DNA of 5,225 nt from CALFMR01 sp035550595 (GCA_035550595.1 DASZOV010000135.1:1-5225); one strand, 5' to 3'. Shown: positions 1 to 5,222, counted from the stretch's first letter. A program made the numbers and translations. The notes: a model not told the origin generated them from the letters alone.

Positions 1-37
1 CAGCCGCTGCCGTCGTCGTCCGTGTCCTCGAAGTCAT
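1..37 (-). CDS. Start of a gene cut by the window edge; probable RND efflux periplasmic adaptor
   Basis: An ATG at 37-35 overlaps the TGA stop of the upstream TolC-family gene (ATGA arrangement) and opens a frame that stays open to the window edge, reading MTSRTRTTTAAA. Only 12 codons are visible, so no domain can be identified. The 4-base overlap is typical of translationally coupled operon genes. By established knowledge of CzcCBA/CusCBA-type operons, the gene after the outer-membrane component is usually the membrane-fusion (HlyD/CusB-like) adaptor; assigning that here is inference from position alone. A basic, Thr-rich N-terminus would suit a signal peptide or membrane anchor start. No strong Shine-Dalgarno motif is seen, in line with coupling to the preceding gene. 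Confidence 0.5.
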   Translation of the reverse strand, partial: MTSRTRTTTAAA

Positions 38-1317
38 GGCATCACCTGTTTTCCGACGGCGAGGTTGATCTGCTGCACGCTCGTCATGTACGCGGCGAGC
101 GCCTGCAGATAGCCCACCTGCGTGTCCCGATAGGTCCGCTCCGCGTCCAGCAGATCGAGCAGGGTGCCCGATCCCTGCTGATAGACGTAGCGGCTGATGT
201 CGAGCGATTGCTGTGCCTGGTCGAGATAGCCGGACTGGAACAGCTCGACGACGTCGCGGCTCGTCTGGAACGCGGCGTAAGCGTTGACGACGTCCGTGAG
301 CACCGCGGTGCGGGTGGCGGCGACCGTCACCTCGGCCTGCCGAACGGCGACGTCCGCGTGCGCGATGTTGCCTTGGTTGCGATCGTGGATCGGCAGGTCG
401 ATCCCGACGCCGACGCCGATGGCGTTGTCCGGCCCCGTGTGGGTGTAGCTCAGTTCGCCGCCTATGTCGCGCGCGCGATTCGCACGTTCGAGCGCGGCCG
501 CGTCCCGTGCGAGCGAGGCTGCCCGTTCGGCCGCGGCGAGGTCGGGCCGCGTGGCGAGTGCCGCCTGCTTGAGGTCGTCGAGCGTCGCGGTCTCGGGCGT
601 ATAGGTGAGCGTGCCGTCGACGTCGAAAGTGTCGGCCACCGACTCGTAGCCCACGAGCTGCCGCAGCGCCGCCTTCGCCTGCACGAGCGCAACGGCGGCC
701 GCCGAGACGTCCTGTTGGAACTCGAGCTTCTGGAGCGAGATGCGGTAGAAGTCCGCTTCCGCGATGTCGCCCGCCTGCATGCGCTGCTGGTTGATGTCGA
801 CGACCTGGGAAAAGCTCTGCAGATTGTCGGCCGCGAGATCGCTCGACGCCTTCGCCAGGAGCACGTTGATGAACGCTTGGCGTGTGTCGAAGCGCAGTTG
901 GCGTTCGGCATCAAGGACGTTCTGGGCCGTGACGTTCGTCGTGTCGGAGGCGACCGTCATGCGGCCATTGCGTTTGCCTCCACGCTCGAACGTGTAGTCG
1001 AGCGTGCCGCTGTAGCTGACGTCGTTGCCGAGGAAACTCGGCGTGAGCCGGTGCGGCGAGAAGAGCGCGAGCCCGTCGGCGCCGAACGACACGCTCGGGT
1101 TCGGCTTGAGCCCGGCCGTGATCTCGTCCGCCTTCGACGCGTCGATGTCGAGCCGCTGGGCCGCGATCGACGGGTTGCGCGCGAGCGCCAGCCGCACCGC
1201 ATCGTCCATCGACAGATGCGCGACCGGCGCGGCCGGCGTCGTGGCCGGCTGCGCCGCGACGGGCGCCGCACTCGCGGCGATGACGACGGCCGCCGCGACG
1301 TACATGATGGGCCTCAC
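34..1317 (-). CDS. TolC-family outer-membrane efflux protein, CzcC/CusC-like
   Basis: This 427-residue protein is probably the outer-membrane channel of a tripartite RND exporter. I chose the GTG at 1317-1315 because AAGGAG lies 7 bases upstream and the next residues form a signal peptide (hydrophobic stretch about 6-20, AxA-type site near residue 22, APVAA then QP). A longer frame from a TTG at 1404 lacks this support. Two OEP-type repeats follow, roughly 35-225 and 243-422. Family-like segments include FERGGKRNGRM (110-120), QAGDIAEADFYRISLQ (181-196), LPIHDRNQGNIAHA (308-321) and a C-terminal GTLLDLLDAERTYRDTQ segment (384-400). The N-x-G motif near 314-316 and the GDIAEAD segment point to heavy-metal CzcC/CusC relatives rather than multidrug OprM. 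There is no lipobox cysteine, whereas CusC and OprM are lipoproteins. It lies downstream of a small Cys/His-rich exported protein and overlaps the next gene. The substrate cannot be read from this subunit. Confidence 0.9.
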   Translation of the reverse strand: MRPIMYVAAAVVIAASAAPVAAQPATTPAAPVAHLSMDDAVRLALARNPSIAAQRLDIDASKADEITAGLKPNPSVSFGADGLALFSPHRLTPSFLGNDVSYSGTLDYTFERGGKRNGRMTVASDTTNVTAQNVLDAERQLRFDTRQAFINVLLAKASSDLAADNLQSFSQVVDINQQRMQAGDIAEADFYRISLQKLEFQQDVSAAAVALVQAKAALRQLVGYESVADTFDVDGTLTYTPETATLDDLKQAALATRPDLAAAERAASLARDAAALERANRARDIGGELSYTHTGPDNAIGVGVGIDLPIHDRNQGNIAHADVAVRQAEVTVAATRTAVLTDVVNAYAAFQTSRDVVELFQSGYLDQAQQSLDISRYVYQQGSGTLLDLLDAERTYRDTQVGYLQALAAYMTSVQQINLAVGKQVMP

Positions 1318-1324
1318 GTCCCCA

Positions 1325-1330
1325 CTCCTT
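1325..1330 (-). promoter_or_regulatory. Shine-Dalgarno site fixing the efflux gene start
   Basis: AAGGAG on the minus strand sits 7 bases before the GTG at 1317-1315. It is the clearest ribosome binding site in the window and decides the start of the TolC-family gene in favour of this GTG over a TTG 87 bases upstream. Confidence 0.85.
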
Positions 1331-1373
1331 GCTGATTGCCCGAACGAACAATGAACACGTCCGCCATGCCGCA

Positions 1374-1390
1374 GGCGTCGACACGACGCC
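1374..1390 (-). other. Perfect 7-bp hairpin between the small secreted protein gene and the efflux gene
   Basis: GGCGTCG and CGACGCC flank a 3-base loop (ACA on plus, TGT on minus). The hairpin lies in the 108-base spacer 1318-1425, 36 bases past the small gene's stop and about 44 bases before the efflux gene's ribosome binding site. No T-run follows it in the minus direction, so it is not a canonical intrinsic terminator. It could tune readthrough or mRNA stability within the operon, or be chance in GC-rich DNA. Nothing else is recognisable in this spacer apart from the ribosome binding site. Confidence 0.35.
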
Positions 1391-1425
1391 GGCAGACGGA
1401 CCAAGACGAACGGCTGAGACTGGCG

Positions 1426-1794
1426 CTAGAGCGCGGGCGTGGAGGGCGGAGCGCGCGAGGGACGCTCGACGGCGGCGACGAGGTGGTACGGACGAGAGGT
1501 ACCGAGCACGGCCACCTGGGCGGTGCCCGAACGCGGCGGTGCGGACACGGTGGAGACTGGTGCCGCACCGGAGATCTCACGCAGCAGGTGACAGAGTGCG
1601 CAGTGGTCGTGCGGAGCGGGCGCGGTGGCAGCGCCGATCTGAGCGGGCCGGTTGGCGGCAACCGCCACCGACGGACCGCAATCGGCGTCATCGCCCCAGG
1701 GCAGATGCGAGGCCGACGACAACGGCAACGCGAACGCGCCAAGGAACGCGCTCAACGTCAGCCAGCCGACCCATCGCCGCAGGGCGGTCGTCAT
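1426..1794 (-). CDS. Small exported protein with an HDHCALCH motif; DUF2946-like hypothetical
   Basis: This 122-residue protein has an N-terminal signal peptide or anchor: RR at 6-7, a hydrophobic core WVGWLTLSAFLGAFALPL (8-25), then a possible cleavage near SSA-SH at 28/29. The mature part is Ala/Pro-rich and low in complexity except for H62-D63-H64-C65-A-L-C68-H69 followed by LLRE, plus C39 and H30. CALCH formally matches the CXXCH heme-c motif, and the His/Cys cluster would equally suit copper or zinc binding. Small exported proteins with a similar HCxxCH core (DUF2946-like) are often found beside copper or heavy-metal efflux genes; that resemblance is from memory, not a search. It is the first gene after a promoter and lies 108 bases before the efflux gene, so it is probably co-transcribed with it. 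The ATG has no clear Shine-Dalgarno motif and falls only a few bases after the predicted transcription start. The composition keeps the usual high-GC coding pattern, and the exported architecture makes a shadow frame unlikely. Confidence 0.72.
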   Translation of the reverse strand: MTTALRRWVGWLTLSAFLGAFALPLSSASHLPWGDDADCGPSVAVAANRPAQIGAATAPAPHDHCALCHLLREISGAAPVSTVSAPPRSGTAQVAVLGTSRPYHLVAAVERPSRAPPSTPAL

Positions 1795-1805
1795 GCCCGC
1801 GTTTC

Positions 1806-1834
1806 ACTCTAGACGCGGGGTAGACGGGCGTCAA
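1806..1834 (-). promoter_or_regulatory. Sigma70-type promoter of the efflux operon
   Basis: TTGACG (1834-1829) and TAGAGT (1811-1806) on the minus strand are separated by exactly 17 bases. The match is 5/6 to the -35 and 4/6 to the -10 consensus, which is strong for high-GC DNA. Transcription should start near 1799, about 5 bases before the ATG at 1794, giving a leaderless or nearly leaderless mRNA. Direct repeats resembling LytTR binding sites lie immediately upstream (1845-1877), in the position expected for an activator. Confidence 0.7.
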
Positions 1835-1844
1835 GGCGGCGTCA

Positions 1845-1877
1845 GACGTTCATCGGTCTTCAGCGGCCACTCATCGG
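1845..1877 (+). promoter_or_regulatory. Pair of LytTR-type operator boxes upstream of the efflux promoter
   Basis: GACGTTCATCGG (1845-1856) and GCCACTCATCGG (1866-1877) are direct repeats 21 bases apart on the plus strand, sharing TCATCGG exactly. The first nine bases of box 1 fit the published LytTR half-site pattern [TA][AC][CA]GTTN[AG][TG] at 8 of 9 positions; box 2 is degenerate (6 of 9). LytTR regulators such as AgrA and AlgR bind two 9-bp direct repeats separated by 12-13 bp, and the spacer here is 12. Relative to the predicted start near 1799 the boxes cover about -46 to -78, an activator position. Box 1 matches a box at 4688-4699 in 11 of 12 bases. They probably bind the LytTR regulator encoded next door (inference). 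Confidence 0.6.
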
Positions 1878-1904
1878 CGAAAGACGACCGGCCGTTGGAG
1901 CCTG

Positions 1905-2687
1905 TCACAACTGCAGCAGCCGCTCCCTGAGGATTCGTGACTGGATCCGGCTCACGTCGAGTTGCTGGCCGGTGGCGAGCGTGACGGTATAAGTCCCGCC
2001 GGGGAGCGGCGTGACGCGGGTGATGGCGTCGATGCTCACGAGGACGCCACGGCCGAGGCGGATGAAGGCCTCCGGATCGAGTCGCGCTTCGAGGGCCTTC
2101 AGCGGATAGGTCACGGTGTACGTCTCGCGCTGGCGCGTGGCCAGGTGCAGCAGTTCGCCGTCGGCTACGGCCGACACGATCTGCGCAACCGGCACGAGCA
2201 CGATGTCGCCGTTGTGGCGCACGGGCAGTCGATCGAGCCGCCCGCCCCGCTCCGGCCGCTCGCACGCGCCGACCGCATCGCGAAGCTGGCCGGCCGCCGA
2301 CGCGCGGAGATCGTCCCGCTCGAGCCGTTCTCTCGCGCGCCGCAGCGCTTCACGCAGCCGGACGTCCGCGACGGGCTTGGTCAGATAGTCGACGGCGTGG
2401 ACCTCGAACGCGCGCACCGCGTACTCGTCGTACGCCGTGACGAAGATGACGAGCGGCAGGTGCTTGCGCTTGAGGAGCCGCACGACCGAAAGGCCGTCGA
2501 CCTCGGGCATCTGCAAATCGAGCAGCGCGACGTCTGGGCGATGCTGCTCGATGAGATGCACCGCTTCAGCACCGTCGGCTGCCTCGGCGACGATGTCGAC
2601 CTCGTCCGTCGCGCGGAGCAGCGCGGCCAGATACGACCGCGCCGGTCGCTCGTCGTCGGCGATGACGACACGGAGATGCGGCGTCAT
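1905..2687 (-). CDS. LytTR-family response regulator (LytR/AlgR type)
   Basis: This 260-residue cytoplasmic two-component regulator has an N-terminal receiver domain (about 5-120). The acidic pocket is D11/D12, the phosphoacceptor is D57 in DVALLDLQMPEVDG, the switch threonine is T84 in VTAYDEYA, and the lysine is K104 in YLTKP. An Arg/Glu-rich linker (110-150) leads to a LytTR DNA-binding domain (about 152-256), recognised by PLKALEARL, FIRLGRGVLVSIDAI (208-222) and DVSR (244-247). LytTR domains bind tandem short direct repeats through beta strands. The length is normal for the family. The ATG overlaps the kinase stop (ATGA at 2687-2684), so the two are translationally coupled and surely partners. 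Repeat pairs of LytTR spacing lie both upstream of this operon and just downstream, before the efflux operon. The usual HRS...VN in the FxRxHRSxLVN segment is replaced by GRG...VS. No terminator is visible after the stop. Confidence 0.93.
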   Translation of the reverse strand: MTPHLRVVIADDERPARSYLAALLRATDEVDIVAEAADGAEAVHLIEQHRPDVALLDLQMPEVDGLSVVRLLKRKHLPLVIFVTAYDEYAVRAFEVHAVDYLTKPVADVRLREALRRARERLERDDLRASAAGQLRDAVGACERPERGGRLDRLPVRHNGDIVLVPVAQIVSAVADGELLHLATRQRETYTVTYPLKALEARLDPEAFIRLGRGVLVSIDAITRVTPLPGGTYTVTLATGQQLDVSRIQSRILRERLLQL

Positions 2688-4624
2688 CCGGCTCGGCGCC
2701 GAGCTTCGGCGCCCTCGCGGCCAGCCGAACGGGCCGGCATGGTGATGGTGACGGCGGTGCCCGCGCCCGGCGCGCTCTCGATCGTGAGCGTCGCCCGATC
2801 GCCATAGTGCGCCTGCAACCGCTGCGCGACGCTCGACAAGCCGACGCTGTCGGGCCGAGCCGCGCGCGCCGGATCGAAGCCGACGCCCGTGTCGGCGACG
2901 CGCACGACGAGCGCGTCGCCGTTGACGCGCGCCTCGACGGTCACGCGGCCTGGCGACGCGCGGGGCGCCAGACCGTGCTGGACGGCGTTCTCGACGAGCG
3001 GCTGGAGCAGGAGCGTCGGACAGGCCAGCGCCTGCGCCGCCGGATCGACGTCGAGCGTCACGTCGAGCCGCTCCTCGAACCGCGCGCGCTCGATCTCGAG
3101 GTACGACGCGATGAAGCGCATCTCGTCGCCGAGCGTCGAGAACTCGGCCGTCGTGCGCCGCAGCACGCCGCGCAGCACGCTCGTCAGCCGCAGCAGCGTG
3201 TCGAGCGCGCGATCGGGCGCGGCCTGGATCAGATAGCCGATGGTCGTGAGCGCGTTGAAGAGAAAGTGCGGGTGCAGTCGCGCGCGCAGCGCGCGCAATT
3301 CCGCCTCGGCCGCGAGCCGCTCGATCCGCTGTTCGCGCGCCGTCCGCGCCAGCCGTTCGCGCGCGACGCGAATGGCGTCGATCTGCCGCGCGGCCGTGCG
3401 TGAAAGCGACTCGACGAGCCGTAGATCATCCGACAACAGTCGCCGGCCGGCGGGAAGCGGACCGAGCGCGATGGCGCGATGCGGCGCGTCGACCGTGCGC
3501 AGCCGCGCGAGCGCTGCGCCGGACGGCTCGCCGCGGCCACGCGTCGCAGGCGCGGCCACGACGAGTCGCGGATCGCCGCCGGGCCATGGATCGTCGACCA
3601 CGGCTGGCGCCGAGACGCCGAGCGCGCGTTCGAGCGCGCTGGCGACCGCCGAGACGACGGCCTCTTCGGTCTCGCAGGCCTCGACCTCGTCGCCGAACGC
3701 CAGGAGCAGCGCCGCGTAGTTCGGGCGCCGCAAGACGACGCGATCGACAATCGCGTGCGACAGCCGCTCGAGCCACGGAAAGAGCATCGCCGTCGCCATC
3801 CACGCGGCCACGATGAGCGCGACCGCCCGCGCGTCGTGTACGCCGCCCGCGTCGTACCACCGCAGCAGCGGCGCGACGACCGCCGGCAGGAGCGCGAGCG
3901 ACACGCCCATGAGCAGGAGCAGCGCGATGGCCTTTTCCAGGAAGAGGTCCGCGAGCGCGAAGCGATAGTCCTGATGCAGGATCGCGAGCGCAAGAGGCAG
4001 CGACGCGTGATGGCCGGCCAGTTCCACCCACCACGCCTCGTTGCCCGCGTGGCTCCGGAAGTGCAGCGCCGAGACGGCGAAGATGGCGAGGGCTGCGAAC
4101 CAGATCCCGCGGCGCGCGGCCGGCTGTCGCCGCGTGACCGCGAACAGCCAGATGGCGATCGCCGAGAACCCGCCCGTGAGCAGCCACAGCGCCGCGCGCG
4201 ATGGCACCGGCGCATCGTCGAAGGCCGCGAGCCCGTGCAGGATCGCCGCGGTCGTGCTCAGCAGATACGCGGCCCCGATCGCCCCTCGTGCCGCCGTGCG
4301 CCCGAGCGTCGTCTGTCCCCCGGCAATCGCGTGGACGACGGCGGCGGGGAGGAACCCGAGCGCGGCGAAGGCCAGCGCTTCGACAATGGGATGCGCGGCG
4401 CCGGGCGTGACCACGCGCGTGCCGAAAGAAAAGAGCGCGCCGAGGTTCCAGACGAGCCCGAACACGCCGGTGAGCAGCGTGAGCCGGCCGCGCATCGAGA
4501 AGAGCGGCGCGCCGTCACGTAGACGCTCGCGCCAGACCATCACGAGCAGCATGCCGTAGAGCACCGTGCCCGTGAGGAAGCCGAGCACGTCGACCAGCAG
4601 GCCGGTCGCCGGAGGGGACCCCAC
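2684..4624 (-). CDS. Membrane sensor histidine kinase, LytS/YehU class
   Basis: This 646-residue kinase autophosphorylates on histidine and passes phosphate to the coupled LytTR regulator. The N-terminal part has about eight hydrophobic segments (near 12-30, 48-67, 80-100, 114-135, 145-163, 173-189, 232-257 and 265-284) with little room for an extracellular domain, so sensing is probably within or at the membrane. A His-containing stretch, 188-217, precedes QDYRFALADLFLEKA (218-232). Residues about 305-415 resemble a weak GAF domain (SDDLRLVESLSRTAARQ), followed by a coiled coil to 450. The His_kinase core has LHPHFLFNALTTI (phosphoacceptor probably H453). The ATPase domain has LVENAVQHG (N546), DTGVGF (578-583) and VGLSSVAQRL (594-603). 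This is complete and not the 5TM-LYT sensor of classical LytS. GTG at 4624 is the first start in the frame, and the first membrane helix begins soon after it. It overlaps the regulator by 4 bases. The signal is unknown. Confidence 0.93.
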   Translation of the reverse strand: MGSPPATGLLVDVLGFLTGTVLYGMLLVMVWRERLRDGAPLFSMRGRLTLLTGVFGLVWNLGALFSFGTRVVTPGAAHPIVEALAFAALGFLPAAVVHAIAGGQTTLGRTAARGAIGAAYLLSTTAAILHGLAAFDDAPVPSRAALWLLTGGFSAIAIWLFAVTRRQPAARRGIWFAALAIFAVSALHFRSHAGNEAWWVELAGHHASLPLALAILHQDYRFALADLFLEKAIALLLLMGVSLALLPAVVAPLLRWYDAGGVHDARAVALIVAAWMATAMLFPWLERLSHAIVDRVVLRRPNYAALLLAFGDEVEACETEEAVVSAVASALERALGVSAPAVVDDPWPGGDPRLVVAAPATRGRGEPSGAALARLRTVDAPHRAIALGPLPAGRRLLSDDLRLVESLSRTAARQIDAIRVARERLARTAREQRIERLAAEAELRALRARLHPHFLFNALTTIGYLIQAAPDRALDTLLRLTSVLRGVLRRTTAEFSTLGDEMRFIASYLEIERARFEERLDVTLDVDPAAQALACPTLLLQPLVENAVQHGLAPRASPGRVTVEARVNGDALVVRVADTGVGFDPARAARPDSVGLSSVAQRLQAHYGDRATLTIESAPGAGTAVTITMPARSAGREGAEARRRAG

Positions 4625-4630
4625 GTCGCC

Positions 4631-4636
4631 ATTGTA
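4631..4636 (-). promoter_or_regulatory. -10 element of the kinase/regulator operon promoter
   Basis: TACAAT on the minus strand is a 5/6 match to TATAAT, and the predicted start falls at or next to the GTG at 4624, implying a leaderless transcript. At 17-base spacing the -35 position reads TCGTCG, a poor match; TTGTCG is 20 bases upstream. A weak -35 with repeats further upstream suits an activator-dependent promoter. The assignment rests on one hexamer and position. Confidence 0.5.
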
Positions 4637-4687
4637 GTGACCGCGGGTGGGCGCGACGACAAAGCGCCGTCCAATGGCGACTTCCAG

Positions 4688-4720
4688 CCGATGAACGGCC
4701 GGCTGTCACCGATAAACGGG
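4688..4720 (-). promoter_or_regulatory. Pair of LytTR-type operator boxes upstream of the kinase operon
   Basis: Read on the minus strand, CCCGTTTATCGG (4720-4709) and GCCGTTCATCGG (4699-4688) are direct repeats exactly 21 bases apart, agreeing in 10 of 12 positions. The first nine bases of each fit [TA][AC][CA]GTTN[AG][TG] at 8 of 9 positions, with the family's 12-base spacer. They lie about -64 to -96 from the predicted kinase transcript start. The second box nearly equals the box at 1845-1856. Autoregulation by the LytTR protein encoded in this operon is the simplest reading (inference). Orientation relative to transcription is opposite to that at the efflux promoter. Confidence 0.62.
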
Positions 4721-4725
4721 GTGAC
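4705..4725. repeat. Inverted repeat GTCACC-N9-GGTGAC around a LytTR box
   Basis: GTCACC (4705-4710) and GGTGAC (4720-4725) form a perfect 6-bp inverted repeat with a 9-base centre that contains most of the distal LytTR-type box. It starts 23 bases after the RpiB stop, so its RNA form could be a weak 3'-end hairpin for the RpiB transcript. No T-run follows, so it does not qualify as a standard terminator. It could instead be an operator for another dimeric regulator. Confidence 0.4.
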
Positions 4726-4747
4726 GGCTGCGGGGCTGGGCCGCGGA

Positions 4748-5179
4748 CTACGGCTCGTCGATTTCGCGGATGCGGCGCGCGTGGCGGCCGCCCTCGAAGG
4801 GCGTGTCGAGCCACGCGTCGAGAATCGCGTCCAGATCGTGTTCCGAGACGACGCGCTCGCCAATCGAGAGGACGTTCGCGTCGTTGTGCGCGCGGCCGGT
4901 GCGCGCCGTCTCGACGGTCGTGCACACGATGCACCGGATCCCGCGCACGCGGTTGGCGACGATGGCCTCGCCCTGCCCCGAGCCGCCGAGCACGATGCCG
5001 CGATCGTACTCACCGCGCGCCACGGCCTCGGCCACCGGACGGATGAACAGCGGATAGTCGACCGGGGTCTCCGAGTCGGTCCCGAAGTCATTGACCGCGT
5101 GGCCGCGGGCGGCCAGCGCCTTCTTCAAGATTTCCTTGTACCTGAATCCCGCGTGATCCGATCCAATCGCGATGTTCAT
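4748..5179 (-). CDS. rpiB: Ribose-5-phosphate isomerase B (RpiB/LacAB family sugar-phosphate isomerase)
   Basis: This 143-residue cytoplasmic enzyme interconverts ribose-5-phosphate and ribulose-5-phosphate in the non-oxidative pentose phosphate pathway. Family signatures are IGSDHAGF (5-12, with D8 and H9), GTDS (33-36), D41-Y-P, GGSGQGEAIVANRV (65-78), AHNDANVLSIGERV (97-110) and the C-terminal FEGGRHARRI (128-137) with phosphate-binding Arg/His. The usual Cys of the E. coli-type CGxGxG loop is absent: the loop is GGSGQGE, as in Mycobacterium tuberculosis RpiB, where a Ser and a Glu serve in catalysis (S67 and E71 here by alignment from memory). The length is near the family norm and the gene looks complete. 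The ATG at 5179 directly starts the conserved strand. The ribosome site is only a G-rich GGTGGGG close to the ATG. Activity on other aldose phosphates, such as allose-6-phosphate, cannot be excluded. No functional link with the signalling genes is evident. Confidence 0.93.
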   Translation of the reverse strand: MNIAIGSDHAGFRYKEILKKALAARGHAVNDFGTDSETPVDYPLFIRPVAEAVARGEYDRGIVLGGSGQGEAIVANRVRGIRCIVCTTVETARTGRAHNDANVLSIGERVVSEHDLDAILDAWLDTPFEGGRHARRIREIDEP

Positions 5180-5195
5180 GCCCCACCATGCGCCG

Positions 5196-5222
5196 CCCGA
5201 CGCGGCGGTCGGGGAGATTATG
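5196..5222 (-). promoter_or_regulatory. Possible -10 element and leader hairpin upstream of rpiB
   Basis: CATAAT (5222-5217, minus strand) is a 5/6 match to a -10 hexamer, 37 bases before the rpiB ATG. A 6-bp inverted repeat, CCCGAC (5196-5201) and GTCGGG (5208-5213), lies between it and the gene. The -35 region would be outside the window, so the promoter cannot be confirmed. The hairpin may be incidental in GC-rich DNA. Confidence 0.25.

Noticed and set aside
22..1335. A 437-codon open frame on the plus strand, antisense to the TolC-family gene
   Set aside because: Its product is Arg/Val/Glu-rich with no domain, and it mirrors the codon pattern of the well-recognised gene opposite. This is the usual antisense shadow in high-GC DNA.
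1318..1404. N-terminal extension of the TolC-family gene to a TTG at 1404
   Set aside because: The extension would place 29 polar residues before the signal peptide, and AAGGAG is ideally spaced for the GTG at 1317.
1878..1904. A third LytTR-like half-site (GCCGTTGGA at 1891-1899) near the efflux promoter
   Set aside because: It fits the half-site less well, lacks the ATCGG extension and is out of the 21-bp phase of the other two boxes.
1962..2807. A 281-codon open frame on the plus strand opposite the response regulator
   Set aside because: It has shadow composition and no ribosome site, and the opposite strand encodes a complete receiver-LytTR protein.
3479..4522. A 347-codon open frame on the plus strand opposite the kinase
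   Set aside because: Extremely Arg-rich with no recognisable motif, and it lies wholly within the confidently identified kinase gene.
4515..4934. A 139-codon minus-strand frame spanning the kinase/rpiB spacer
   Set aside because: It overlaps both genes in another frame, is Arg/Pro-rich and would cross the likely promoter and operator region.
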